This document shows, one piece after another, positions 31,504-40,411 of a stretch of 64,000 nt of DNA (the first letter of the stretch is position 1; each line of letters begins with the position of its first letter). This DNA is from Acidimicrobiia bacterium (lineage in GTDB: Bacteria; Actinomycetota; Acidimicrobiia; Acidimicrobiales; Poriferisodalaceae), in the NCBI GenBank assembly GCA_022820505.1, contig JAJEFK010000016.1, forward strand, positions 1 through 64,000, in the 5' to 3' direction. The notes under the pieces were generated by a model. That model searched no databases. It saw only the letters and a program-made list of their open reading frames with translations, and was not told the DNA's origin. Made by a program: the position numbers and the translations under genes.

Positions 31504-32274
31504 TCAGGCCAATCGGCTCCCCAAGTCGGCCCAGAGCTCGTCGAATGCCTGCACCGCTTCAGGTGCACCGGGCCGGCGGCCGAGCGCCCGCAGCGGCAGC
31601 GACTGCCCGGAGGCCTCGGCGATGGCAGCCCGTTGCGGGATTGGCGGCAACAACTCCGCGCCGAAACGCTCAGCGAGCTGCTGGGCCCAATAGGCGTTGT
31701 CACGGGTGCGCCCCACACGGTTCAGCACGACACCGGCGATCGTTGGCGTGCCTTGGCGTTGCGCGACTCGGCCGACGGTGGACCGCATGAGGTCGACGCC
31801 GTCGGCCGCCCAGGCAGCCGGCTCGGTCACCACCAGGGCACGGTCGGCTGCGAAGAGCCCGTTGATGCACAGCAGCCCCAACGACGGCGGGCAATCGATG
31901 AGCACCAGATCGTGGTTCACGCCGGCCAGCGCGATGCGCAGCCGATCCTGAGCACCCACCAGGTCAGCCGCCATCTGCGGTTCCCGGCTGGCCATCGCAT
32001 AGCTGCCGGGGACCAGCTGCGGGCACGGTCCATCGGGAGGCCAGCGAGCGTCGGTGACCGCCGCCAGCACCGCGCCCGGCGCGGGATCGGCGAGTGCGTC
32101 GTCGACGCTCGGCGATCCGTTCCACACACCGAGGCCAGCCGACGCATTGGATTGCGGGTCGAGATCCACAACGAGAACGCTCAGCCCGGAGGCGCAGGCT
32201 GCCTCGGCGATGCCGAGTGCGACGGTGGTTTTGCCCACGCCGCCCTTCTGGTTCACCACGGCCAGCGTCGTCAT
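31504..32274 (-). CDS. ParA/Soj-family ATPase
   Basis: TTLAVVNQKGGVGKTTVALGIAEAACASGLSVLVVDLDPQSNASAGLGV...DLVLIDCPPSLGLL. Confidence 0.95.
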   Translation of the reverse strand: MTTLAVVNQKGGVGKTTVALGIAEAACASGLSVLVVDLDPQSNASAGLGVWNGSPSVDDALADPAPGAVLAAVTDARWPPDGPCPQLVPGSYAMASREPQMAADLVGAQDRLRIALAGVNHDLVLIDCPPSLGLLCINGLFAADRALVVTEPAAWAADGVDLMRSTVGRVAQRQGTPTIAGVVLNRVGRTRDNAYWAQQLAERFGAELLPPIPQRAAIAEASGQSLPLRALGRRPGAPEAVQAFDELWADLGSRLA

Positions 32275-32310
32275 CGCGAGTGCCCTACTCCAGCGTGGGC
32301 GAGCACCGTG

Positions 32311-33519
32311 TCACGGCGCCGCTGTCGCGAGCGGTGAGGACAAGTCGATGCCGCACAGGGCCGCCGCGGCCACCAGCTCTCCTCGCAGCGTGGCACCGGC
32401 GGCCCCGCTCTCCACGGCTGCAGCGGCGTCGAGCAGCGCAGTGCGAGCCATCGGCGCATTGAGGTCGTCATCCAGCACAGCCTGCACCTCAGCGAGCAGG
32501 CCCGATGACCCTTCTCCCAGTCGGGCGGCTGCCGAAGTCCCGCCGGCGGCTGCCACCAGCGTGTCCAAGTCGCGCTGAGCAGTAAGGCCTTCCGAATCGA
32601 ACCACTCCCATTCAGTGCGGTAGTGGTGCGCCATGAGCGCCAGCCGGATGGCCCTGGGATCGATGCGGGCACGCAGATCCGAGATGAAGACCAGGTTGCC
32701 GAGCGATTTCGACATCTTGTGCCCTTGGTACGAGACCAGGGCCGCATGCACCCAGTAACGGGCCAGCGGAGCACCGTGCAGCGCCTCGCTTTGGGCGATC
32801 TCGCACTCGTGGTGCGGGAACACCAGGTCGCCGCCCCCGCCATGTATGTCGATGGTCTCGCCGAGCGCCGCGTAGCCCATGGCCGAGCACTCGATGTGCC
32901 AGCCAGGCCGTCCCGGGCCGAACGGCGACGGCCACGAAGGCTCGCCGTCTGCGCTGGCTTGCCACAGCACGAAGTCGAGCGGGTTGCGCTGGCGGGGGTC
33001 GTCGGGGGTGCCGCCGCGCTCGCTGGCGAGCTCGGTCATGCGCTCGGCGCTGTAGCCGGACAGTTTCCCGAAGTCCGGGAACGTGGTGACGTCGAAGAAG
33101 ACCCGGTCGGCCGAAACGTAGGCATGCCCGGCATCGAGCAGCCGGGAGATCATGGCGATCATGGCATCGATGGACCGGGTGGCCCGTGGCTCGTGCGCCG
33201 CAGGCCGTGTTCGAAGTGCAGCCATGTCGGCTTCGAAGCGATCGATCTCCCGCTCGGCCAGCGACAGGTAGTGCTCGCCCAGCTCGGCCGCCTTGGGCAG
33301 GATGCTGTCGTCGACGTCGGTGTAGTTGCGCACCAGCGTGACGGTGTGACCCATGTCTTCGAGCCGGCGGATCAGCAGGTCATAGGCCAGATACGTGGCG
33401 GCGTGCCCGAGGTGGGTGGCGTCGTAGGGCGTGATGCCGCACACGTACATGCCGACGTGATCGTCGAATTCCATCTCGACGATGGAGCGCTGCGCGGTGT
33501 CGTAGATGCGCATTCCCAC
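32311..33519 (-). CDS. mshC: L-cysteine:1D-myo-inosityl 2-amino-2-deoxy-alpha-D-glucopyranoside ligase (mycothiol)
   Basis: CysRS-like: [51 protein letters not shown]...[23 protein letters not shown] is MshC-type. Confidence 0.9.
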   Translation of the reverse strand: MGMRIYDTAQRSIVEMEFDDHVGMYVCGITPYDATHLGHAATYLAYDLLIRRLEDMGHTVTLVRNYTDVDDSILPKAAELGEHYLSLAEREIDRFEADMAALRTRPAAHEPRATRSIDAMIAMISRLLDAGHAYVSADRVFFDVTTFPDFGKLSGYSAERMTELASERGGTPDDPRQRNPLDFVLWQASADGEPSWPSPFGPGRPGWHIECSAMGYAALGETIDIHGGGGDLVFPHHECEIAQSEALHGAPLARYWVHAALVSYQGHKMSKSLGNLVFISDLRARIDPRAIRLALMAHHYRTEWEWFDSEGLTAQRDLDTLVAAAGGTSAAARLGEGSSGLLAEVQAVLDDDLNAPMARTALLDAAAAVESGAAGATLRGELVAAAALCGIDLSSPLATAAP

Positions 33520-33545
33520 GGCCCGACACGGTACTGTCGGAGCGG

Positions 33546-34724
33546 GTGGACAGGCGTGGAAGCGACCGTGCGCTGCTCGAGCGGATCGCCCTGTACCGGC
33601 ATCGCCGCGAGCTGCCGCCGCTGCAACCCGCGGTCATCGATGAGCTTGCCGAATGGCTGAAAATACACGGCTCAGACCCGCTGACGTACGTGTGCGATCT
33701 CTTCGAGCGTCACCAAGTGGTCTTCGTGGGCCACCACACCCCCACACGCCGCGCTGGGCTGTTCCTGCAGGATCTCGTGGCAGCGGCATACCGGTCAGGC
33801 GTGGGCATCGTGGCCATGGAGTACGCGTGCGTCGACGACCAGGCCCGGCTTGACGCGGTGGTGACCGGCACGACGTTCGATGAGCAGCTTGCGCGAGACG
33901 CATTGCTCCGCTGGGGCATACGCCACAACTTCGTTTACCGCGAATACCTCAATGTGCTGAGCGCAGTCTGGGAGGTGAACCGTCGCTTCGCCGGTGGCGG
34001 GCCGCCGATGCGTGTCCTGGCGCTTGACTACGACCTCGACCTCGATGCCGTCACCGACACGGCCGACCTGCGCACCTCGTACGCGTGGCCGCACCTGCGC
34101 AGCCGTGGCCCGGTGTCGGCGCACATGTGCGACGTGTTGCTCGCCGAGGTCGTCGAGCCGGGGCATCGCGCACTCGTGCTGGCCCGCACCGCTCACGCGC
34201 TCACGAGGGCCAGGCGGCTGCCGCACCGGGTGTGGGACGCGATCGATGCCGAGATCGTCGGCGGTCACGTGGTGGGCGCGGCGAATCGTGTGTACGAGGT
34301 GGTGGCCGACCGAGCCGTCACCGTGCTGATCCACGAGCCGCTGCCGGCCGACGGCGAGCTGTGCGACTACGCGCTGGTCGCCGACGGTGTGCTCGATGCG
34401 GCGTTCGCCATGCACGACGACCTGGCCGTACCACTCGCCTTCGACGTGGATCAGGGGCCTGCGGCCCGGCTCGGCTGCACGACGAGCCTGGATCGCGAGC
34501 CTCTCGGCAGCCTCGCCACCGGTTGGATCTACCTCGAACCCGACTACGAGCGCCGTGCTCCGACCCCGCTGCCCGAACCGGTGCCTGCGGTGTACGTGGA
34601 ACACGCCCGGCGCTATGCCCTCGATCCGGCGCTGCGAGACGAGAAATCGACCCCAGGCGACTTCGCGGCGGCCGTGTCCGAATCAGCAGCGGCGGCAGAG
34701 CTGGCCTGGACACAGGTGCTCTAG
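33546..34724 (+). CDS. hypothetical protein, possible Tiki/ChaN/EreA-like fold; paralogue of the next gene
   Basis: VCDLFERHQVVFVGHHTPTRRAGLFLQDLVAAAYRSGVGIVAMEYACVDDQARLDAVV...YREYLNVLSAVWEVNRRF...MRVLALDYDLD. Confidence 0.7.
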   Translation: MDRRGSDRALLERIALYRHRRELPPLQPAVIDELAEWLKIHGSDPLTYVCDLFERHQVVFVGHHTPTRRAGLFLQDLVAAAYRSGVGIVAMEYACVDDQARLDAVVTGTTFDEQLARDALLRWGIRHNFVYREYLNVLSAVWEVNRRFAGGGPPMRVLALDYDLDLDAVTDTADLRTSYAWPHLRSRGPVSAHMCDVLLAEVVEPGHRALVLARTAHALTRARRLPHRVWDAIDAEIVGGHVVGAANRVYEVVADRAVTVLIHEPLPADGELCDYALVADGVLDAAFAMHDDLAVPLAFDVDQGPAARLGCTTSLDREPLGSLATGWIYLEPDYERRAPTPLPEPVPAVYVEHARRYALDPALRDEKSTPGDFAAAVSESAAAAELAWTQVL

Positions 34725-34784
34725 CTCGGCTCCGGGTCGGCGCGCTGTCAGATTCCGGGCCGCCAGCGGGCAGACTCATGGGCG

Positions 34785-35936
34785 GTGCCGCCCGAAGACC
34801 CCACCGACGACGAGCGGCCCCCGTCCGCGCTCCAGTCCCCGGAGGAATACCTGGGCGACTTGTGCGGTCGCCACCAGATCGTCCTGCTCGGCGATCAGGT
34901 CGGAGTCCGACAGCACCTGGGATTCCTGGCGGGCACGCTCGCCGAGTTGGCCGACAACGGCGTGGAGAATCTCGCTTGGGAGTTCACCAACTCGCGCCGC
35001 CAAGCCGAGCTTGATGCCCTGATCGATGCCCCCGTGTGGGACAGCAGGGCCTGCGCCGACCTCTTCGTCGATCTGCTCGGTGCCGGGTTCGGCTACCGGG
35101 AATATGCCGATGTGCTGCACGCGGTCTGGAAGCACAACACCGCAGAGCGCCGCCGTGATGACGATCGGCGACCCATCCGCGTGATCGCGCTCGGCCTGCC
35201 CACCTACGTGGAAGACCCCGACCTGCTCGACGGTCGCTCTGCCGCGGAGCTCGGGCTGCGGAACTGGTCGTTGGGCGGGCACTACCGGGACATGTCCGCG
35301 TTCCACGCCGCCAGCGTCCTCACCGCCGAGGTGCTCCGCGGGGGCCAACGGGCGCTCGTGTACATGAACGTCGCCGCCACTACGACCGGCCTCATCGAGT
35401 GGGTGGACGGCTCGCCGACTACCTCTGCGGGCAACCTCCTGTGGCGGTGGATGAGCGACGGCTGCCGACGTGTCGTGTTCCACGGCGCAGTGTCCGACAC
35501 CGCCGCCGCCGAACGGGTCGAGGAGCTGATCTCACGGTCGCCGGAGGGGCGTGGCGGCACCGACATCCGCTTCGGCTTGGACTTGGCAGCGTCAACGCTC
35601 GGCAGTGTTGCGATGACGGAGGTGCAGGGCTCGGTTGACGGCGCCGATACCTCGCTGCGGCTGCGCGAGGTGGCCGACGGCTACGTCTATCTGGGGCCGC
35701 GAGCCGGCTGGGAACCGTGTTCGCTGATCGACGACCTGATCACCGACGAGAACTTCGCTAGTGCCGAAGCCCGCTACCGGGCACTCGATCCCCGACCGGA
35801 GCCCTACACACGCGACGAGCTCGACGAGGTGCGCCGTACCGGGCAGCAGGAGCTGTCGGCAGCCTGGCCGCCGCTGCCGGAACCGCCCGAGGAGCCGAAG
35901 CGGCGTTTCGCACGTTTCCGCAAGAACGACTCGTAG
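34785..35936 (+). CDS. hypothetical protein, paralogous to 33546-34724
   Basis: LGDLCGRHQIVLLGDQVGVRQHLGFLAGTLAELADNGVENLAWEFTNSRRQAELDALI...YREYADVLHAVWKHN...IRVIALGLPT; aligns motif-by-motif with the upstream gene. Confidence 0.72.
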   Translation: MPPEDPTDDERPPSALQSPEEYLGDLCGRHQIVLLGDQVGVRQHLGFLAGTLAELADNGVENLAWEFTNSRRQAELDALIDAPVWDSRACADLFVDLLGAGFGYREYADVLHAVWKHNTAERRRDDDRRPIRVIALGLPTYVEDPDLLDGRSAAELGLRNWSLGGHYRDMSAFHAASVLTAEVLRGGQRALVYMNVAATTTGLIEWVDGSPTTSAGNLLWRWMSDGCRRVVFHGAVSDTAAAERVEELISRSPEGRGGTDIRFGLDLAASTLGSVAMTEVQGSVDGADTSLRLREVADGYVYLGPRAGWEPCSLIDDLITDENFASAEARYRALDPRPEPYTRDELDEVRRTGQQELSAAWPPLPEPPEEPKRRFARFRKNDS

Positions 35937-35944
35937 TTCGCGCC

Positions 35945-36466
35945 GTGCTGCACCGCATCGACGAGATCCCGCTTCGGGCTGCTGAGGTGACCGGCCGCCT
36001 GTTCGTGACCAACTTCTCCGCAGTCGGGCCCGATCCGGCGGCCGCGCTGGATCGGGTGGGCGCATCGGTGGTGGCGTGCATGCTGACGCGCCACGAGATC
36101 GATCTGCGCTATCCCGACTACGGCGAGTGGCTCACTTCCCACAGCGACGCTGCCAGCAGCCCCCATGCACTGTGGCTGCCTACGCCAGACGGAGGTGTCA
36201 CGACGGACGGGCCGGTGCTCGAACTCGTGGAGCTTGTCGTTTCAGCGCTGGATCGCGGCGACAGCGTCCTCGTGCACTGCGGTGCTGGCATGGCGCGCAC
36301 GGCGGTGATCGGGATCCTGACGATGGTTGCCTTCGGCACCGACCCGGCCGCGGCCGCTGTTGACTTCCGAGCGGCCCGTCCCGGCGGAGGTCCCGACGGT
36401 CCTCCCCAAGAACGCCAGATCGCCCGCCTCATCCCCAAGGCCAAACGGCTGCGCGCCAGCAGCTGA
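35945..36466 (+). CDS. protein-tyrosine/dual-specificity phosphatase-like protein
   Basis: CX5R active-site loop VLVHCGAGMARTAVIGIL. Confidence 0.85.
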   Translation: MLHRIDEIPLRAAEVTGRLFVTNFSAVGPDPAAALDRVGASVVACMLTRHEIDLRYPDYGEWLTSHSDAASSPHALWLPTPDGGVTTDGPVLELVELVVSALDRGDSVLVHCGAGMARTAVIGILTMVAFGTDPAAAAVDFRAARPGGGPDGPPQERQIARLIPKAKRLRASS

Positions 36467-36472
36467 CGCGGC

Positions 36473-37288
36473 CTAGCCCGCGTCCGCGTCGGTGCCGTCG
36501 TGTGCTTCCCAGCGCCAGCCGGAGCGGACCATGATGCAGCGGCGGCGAGGGCCCGGGGCATCGAGGTCGCCGTCAGGAAAGGCGGCATCGCCGACGTACA
36601 CGGCAATGTGACCCGGATCGGTCTCCGGCGACGGGATGATCTGAGTGTGGAAGCACGTGTGACCGTTGATCGAGGCCAGCACATCGGCAGTGCGTGTGAA
36701 GCCTGACAGCCAGGTGAGCGTCACGAACGTGGGCGTGACGAACTCGATCTCGCCTGCTGCTCGCCGCTCCAGCGCCGCCGCCGGCGACACCCAGGCATGG
36801 TCCAGGATCTCGCTGCCGTCGACACGTACCGCATCCAGATCGGCTGGTGCCTCGCAGATGAAGAAATGCGTCGAGAACCGCTTCGGCCGGATCGGCGGCG
36901 GCAGCCAGTGGGCGAAGTGGATCAGTTCGGCGCCAGAGAGGTCGATGCCGGCCTCTTCGTGCGCCTCCCGAACTGCTGCTGTGCGAAACCCGCGCCGGTG
37001 ACCGTCATGCAGGCCAGCTGCGCCAGCGGTGCGGAGGTCGCACGCGGCCACCACATCGCCGGGCGTGTCGCGATCGGGCGGGTCCACCCGACCACCGGGA
37101 AATACCCACATGCCGCCGAAGAAGCCACGCGAGTTGCGCCGGAGCATGAGCACCTCGATATGCGCTCCTGCGTCGCTCTCCGCGGCGTCGAATCCGTGAC
37201 CTGGCGCAGCCGCGGGCGTGCCGTCGCGCAGCACCACGACGGTCGCCGCGTCGATCGGCGCGGGCGGTGCTGTGGGGGAATCGTTCAT
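36473..37288 (-). CDS. NUDIX hydrolase
   Basis: GFFGGMWVFPGGRVDPPDRD...REAHEEAGIDLSGAELIHFAHWLPP. Confidence 0.9.
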   Translation of the reverse strand: MNDSPTAPPAPIDAATVVVLRDGTPAAAPGHGFDAAESDAGAHIEVLMLRRNSRGFFGGMWVFPGGRVDPPDRDTPGDVVAACDLRTAGAAGLHDGHRRGFRTAAVREAHEEAGIDLSGAELIHFAHWLPPPIRPKRFSTHFFICEAPADLDAVRVDGSEILDHAWVSPAAALERRAAGEIEFVTPTFVTLTWLSGFTRTADVLASINGHTCFHTQIIPSPETDPGHIAVYVGDAAFPDGDLDAPGPRRRCIMVRSGWRWEAHDGTDADAG

Positions 37289-37297
37289 AGGGCCGGC

Positions 37298-37948
37298 TTA
37301 TGCGGTATCCCGGGTTCGCAGCTCGAGGCGATCGGAGCCGGCGTCCATGCCGGGCAGCGGGCGCGAGACGTAGCCGCTGTGCTTGGCCAGCAGCTCCACC
37401 ACCATCTCCTCGGCTTCGGCCCAGTCGTGGGCCCGTGGTCCTTCCACCTGGGCGTTGTAGGGCTGGTCGAAGGTGATCGCGTACCCACCCGCGGCACGGA
37501 TGTCGATCACGTTGTGCGGAGCGTCTTCGATATAGGCGTCAGCGTTCACCATCGCCTTGTCGGCCACGAAGCAGATGTCGCGATAGGGGATGCGCTCGCG
37601 GTCGAGCCACTCGACCGTGTCGCTCACCGTCACGCGGTGGCCCCAGCTCACATACAGGCGGTGGGTCACGATCCGTATCCACACGCCGGCGTCGGACAGC
37701 CGCCAGAGCGCCTCAGAGCACCCCTCCATGGGCTCCATCTCGCGGAACATGCGGTAGTCGATGACGGCGATGCGATGGAGCTCTTCGAACTCGCCGTCGG
37801 CGAGGCCCCACTCGGTGAAGTTCCAGCCACGCACGAGCGGCAACGAGTCCTCCGGAACTCCGCGCTCGGCCGCAACCACGCGACGGAAGGCCTCGGTGTG
37901 CATGCCGCACACACCGTCGAGGTCCACTGCAAGCACGAACGCAGGCAC
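37298..37948 (-). CDS. 5'(3')-nucleotidase-like HAD protein
   Basis: FVLAVDLDGVCGMHTEAFRRVVAAERGVPEDSLPLVRGWNFTEWGL...ICFVADKAMVNADAYIEDAPHNV. Confidence 0.85.
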   Translation of the reverse strand: MPAFVLAVDLDGVCGMHTEAFRRVVAAERGVPEDSLPLVRGWNFTEWGLADGEFEELHRIAVIDYRMFREMEPMEGCSEALWRLSDAGVWIRIVTHRLYVSWGHRVTVSDTVEWLDRERIPYRDICFVADKAMVNADAYIEDAPHNVIDIRAAGGYAITFDQPYNAQVEGPRAHDWAEAEEMVVELLAKHSGYVSRPLPGMDAGSDRLELRTRDTA

Positions 37949-38007
37949 TGCAGCAACCTAACAACCTGGCCGCTGCAGACTCCGGTGATTCCGGCACGGC
38001 GCCAAAC

Positions 38008-38026
38008 TGCGGCGATCATCGCCGCA
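38008..38026. promoter_or_regulatory. 19-bp perfect palindrome upstream of nitrile hydratase operon (candidate operator)
   Basis: TGCGGCGAT-C-ATCGCCGCA between divergent genes. Confidence 0.4.
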
Positions 38027-38044
38027 AGTGCCATGCTGGGCCCG

Positions 38045-38785
38045 ATGCAGTCCGATCCTCACAGGCGCGGCGTCCACGACTTGGGCGGCGCGGGCGGCTG
38101 GGGCCGTATTCCATACGAACCGGACGAGCCACCGTTCCACGCCGACTGGGAACGGCGAGTCTTCGGCCTGCTCGGCGCAGTCACGTCGGCGACGGCCCGG
38201 AGGCCAGGCGAGTTCCGCTATGCGCTGGAGCGCCTGCACCCCGACGACTACTTCGACAACGGCTATTTCGGTCGCTGGCTGGCGGGCTTCGAGGTGCTGC
38301 TTGCGGAATACGAGGTCGTCGACCCGGTCGACTACAGCGCACGACTGGAGGCGCACACTGGTCCGATCCCCAGCGAAGTCAGGCGCATGTCACCCGAGCG
38401 GCGGGTTGCCCCGGTCGCGGACCGCGTCCCTTCGATGCTGCCCCCCGATCGCCCGGTGCCGGTGCCCCAACGCCGGACGGTACGGCGGGATCTCGCTGAG
38501 CCGCCCCGGTTCAGCACCGGCGACCGCGTGGTTGCCCCGGCGCCGACCCAACCCGGCCACACACGGCTGCCGGGCTACGTGATGGACAAGCCGGGCACGG
38601 TCGCCAAGCTGCATCCGGCCGAAGTGCTGCCCGACAGCACCGCGCACAACAGGGGCGAACGGCCCCAGCACGTGTACTGCGTGGGCTACGACGCCCGAAC
38701 GCTGTGGGGCGACGACGCCGAGCCCAATGCAACGGTCTACGTCGACCTGTACGAGTGCTACTTGACCGCAGCCGAGAGCGACTAA
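38045..38785 (+). CDS. nitrile hydratase subunit beta (alternative in-frame ATG at 38033)
   Basis: MQSDPHRRGVHDLGGAGGWGRIPYEPDEPPFHADWERRVFGL...RFSTGDRVV...HTRLPGYVMDKPGTV...HVYCVGYDARTLWGDDAEPNATVYVDLYECYL. Confidence 0.95.
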   Translation: MQSDPHRRGVHDLGGAGGWGRIPYEPDEPPFHADWERRVFGLLGAVTSATARRPGEFRYALERLHPDDYFDNGYFGRWLAGFEVLLAEYEVVDPVDYSARLEAHTGPIPSEVRRMSPERRVAPVADRVPSMLPPDRPVPVPQRRTVRRDLAEPPRFSTGDRVVAPAPTQPGHTRLPGYVMDKPGTVAKLHPAEVLPDSTAHNRGERPQHVYCVGYDARTLWGDDAEPNATVYVDLYECYLTAAESD

Positions 38786-38818
38786 CGCGATGGCAACAGG
38801 CTGATCACGGAGGAACGG

Positions 38819-39442
38819 ATGCACGACGAGCCCGGGCACGGCCATCACGAACACCACGACGCGTCATCGCCGGAGGTCCGCGTCGAAGCGCTCGAAGACC
38901 TGCTGGTCGAGCGAGGCCTGGCCGATCCCGAGCGGATCGACGCCACGATCCGGCGTTTCGAGCACGACATCGGCCCGATGATCGGGGCGCGGCTGGTAGC
39001 CGAGGCGTGGGCTGATGCCGGCTTGCGTCAGCGGCTGCTGACCGACGCTGACGCCGTCGTGGCCGACATGGACATCCGGGGTGCAGAGATCGAGCACATC
39101 GAGGTGAAGGCCAATGGGCCCGGCGTCCACAATGTGGTTGTCTGCACACTGTGCTCGTGCTACCCGTGGGCGCTGCTGGGCTTGCCGCCGAACTGGTACA
39201 AGAGCCCCGAGTACCGGGCCCGCGTGGTGCGCGAGCCCCGGGCCGTGCTGGTCGAGATGGGCCTCGAACTCGACCCGGGCACCGAGGTGCGCATCTGGGA
39301 TTCCAGCTCTGAGACCAGATTCCTGGTGCTGCCCGAGCGTCCTGCGGGCACCGAGGGATGGCCGGCCGAGCGCTTGGCCGAACTGGTGACCAGGGATTCG
39401 ATGATCGGCGTCGCGCATGCGGCCGATCCCGGCGGCCAGTGA
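38819..39442 (+). CDS. nitrile hydratase subunit alpha, cobalt type
   Basis: Metal site VVCTLCSCYPWALLGLPPNWYKSPEYRARVVREPRAVL; CTLCSC (Thr) is the Co-type variant. Confidence 0.96.
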   Translation: MHDEPGHGHHEHHDASSPEVRVEALEDLLVERGLADPERIDATIRRFEHDIGPMIGARLVAEAWADAGLRQRLLTDADAVVADMDIRGAEIEHIEVKANGPGVHNVVVCTLCSCYPWALLGLPPNWYKSPEYRARVVREPRAVLVEMGLELDPGTEVRIWDSSSETRFLVLPERPAGTEGWPAERLAELVTRDSMIGVAHAADPGGQ

Positions 39443-39452
39443 GGCGCCGCCG

Positions 39453-39794
39453 GTGAGCATTGACCTGCTGGAGGGCAGCCCGGCCGCACCGCCACGTGAC
39501 AACGGCGAGCTCGTCTTCTCCGAACCGTGGCAGGCACGTGCGTTCGGGCTGGCGGCTGACCTCGTCGGCAGCGGCCACTTCACCTGGGACGAGTTCCGCG
39601 AGCACCTCATCGAGGCCATTTCCGGGTGGGAGCACACCTCGGGCAGCGGAGATGCTGCAGAGCCGTGGGACTACTACCGGTGCTGGCTGACAGCGCTCGA
39701 GCACGCCGTTGGCGAGCGCGGCCTGCTGAGCAGCGATGCAGTTGCCGATCGGGCCGCCGCGTACGCTTCCCGTCCCGCCGGCCACGACCACTGA
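39453..39794 (+). CDS. nitrile hydratase accessory protein (NhlE/p14K-like)
   Basis: LVFSEPWQARAFGLAADLVGSGHFTWDEFREHLIEAI...WDYYRCWLTALEHAVGERGLLS, beta-subunit-N-terminus-like; start at GTG 39453. Confidence 0.9.
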   Translation: MSIDLLEGSPAAPPRDNGELVFSEPWQARAFGLAADLVGSGHFTWDEFREHLIEAISGWEHTSGSGDAAEPWDYYRCWLTALEHAVGERGLLSSDAVADRAAAYASRPAGHDH

Positions 39795-39864
39795 GCCGCA
39801 TGCTCGACGAGCCGGCGACGCCGCACAGCACGCGCGCGTGCGGCGCGGGTGTCAGACTGGACCC

Positions 39865-40404
39865 ATGAGCACCCTCACCTTCCACGATCCGCGAGGCGAG
39901 GCCAAGACTGCGCCCGAGCCCTACACGCTCAGCACGCCGCTCGACCAGCCGATCACGATCGGCCTGGTCGCCAATGGCTTCCCCGACAGTGTCCGCTTCC
40001 TCGACCACGTCGAGAAGGCACTGGCCGAGCGGCTGCCGTCGGCGTCGTTCAACCGTTACGACAAGGGCGACGCTTCGTCGGTTGTCGGCAAGGGGATGCT
40101 CGACGACATCAGCTCCGAGTGCGGTGCGGTGATCGCCGCGTACGGCCATTGAGGCAGCTGCACATCTGGCACCGTGCGTGACAGCATCACCACCGCCCGA
40201 GCGGGCATCCCGTCCATCGCACTCGTCACCGACGCGTTCTGGCCCCAAGGCGACTTTGTGGCCAACGCCACCGGCATGCCGACCGTTCCTCGCGTCCGCC
40301 TGCCGCACCCGGTAGCGGGCAGCGGCGAGGACAACATGGCCAAGGTGGCCGCCGACATCGCGCCGCAGATCATCGCGATCCTGACCGGCGCCACCTCAAA
40401 CTGA
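39865..40404 (+). CDS. UGSC-family selenoprotein candidate (in-frame TGA at 40150-40152 read as Sec)
   Basis: MSTLTFHDPRGEAK...CGAVIAAYGH-[TGA]-GSCTSGTVRDSITTARAGIPSIALVTDAFWPQGDFVANATGMP...; both halves in the same frame with continuous homology-like character; H-U-G-S-C motif; stem-loop right after TGA. Confidence 0.87.
40153..40185 (+). promoter_or_regulatory. candidate bacterial SECIS element
   Basis: ggcagctgcacatctggcaccgtgcgtgacagc can pair GCUG/CAGC and GCAC/GUGC around loop AUCUGGCACC; starts directly 3' of TGA. Confidence 0.45.
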
Positions 40405-40411
40405 ACTAGTC

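Noticed and set aside
32311-33519. Cysteinyl-tRNA synthetase
   Set aside because: CysRS-like fold, but [13 protein letters not shown] and the ~402-aa length fit MshC better.
36797-38032. N-terminal ~410 aa of ORF 36797-38785
   Set aside because: Antisense to NUDIX and nucleotidase genes; only the part from about 38045 encodes nitrile hydratase beta.
40150-40152. TGA as a nonsense mutation making 39865-40404 a pseudogene
   Set aside because: The only interruption is TGA exactly at the U of UGSC, with the frame intact on both sides and a stem-loop after it; selenocysteine is the simpler reading, pending selA/B/C/D.
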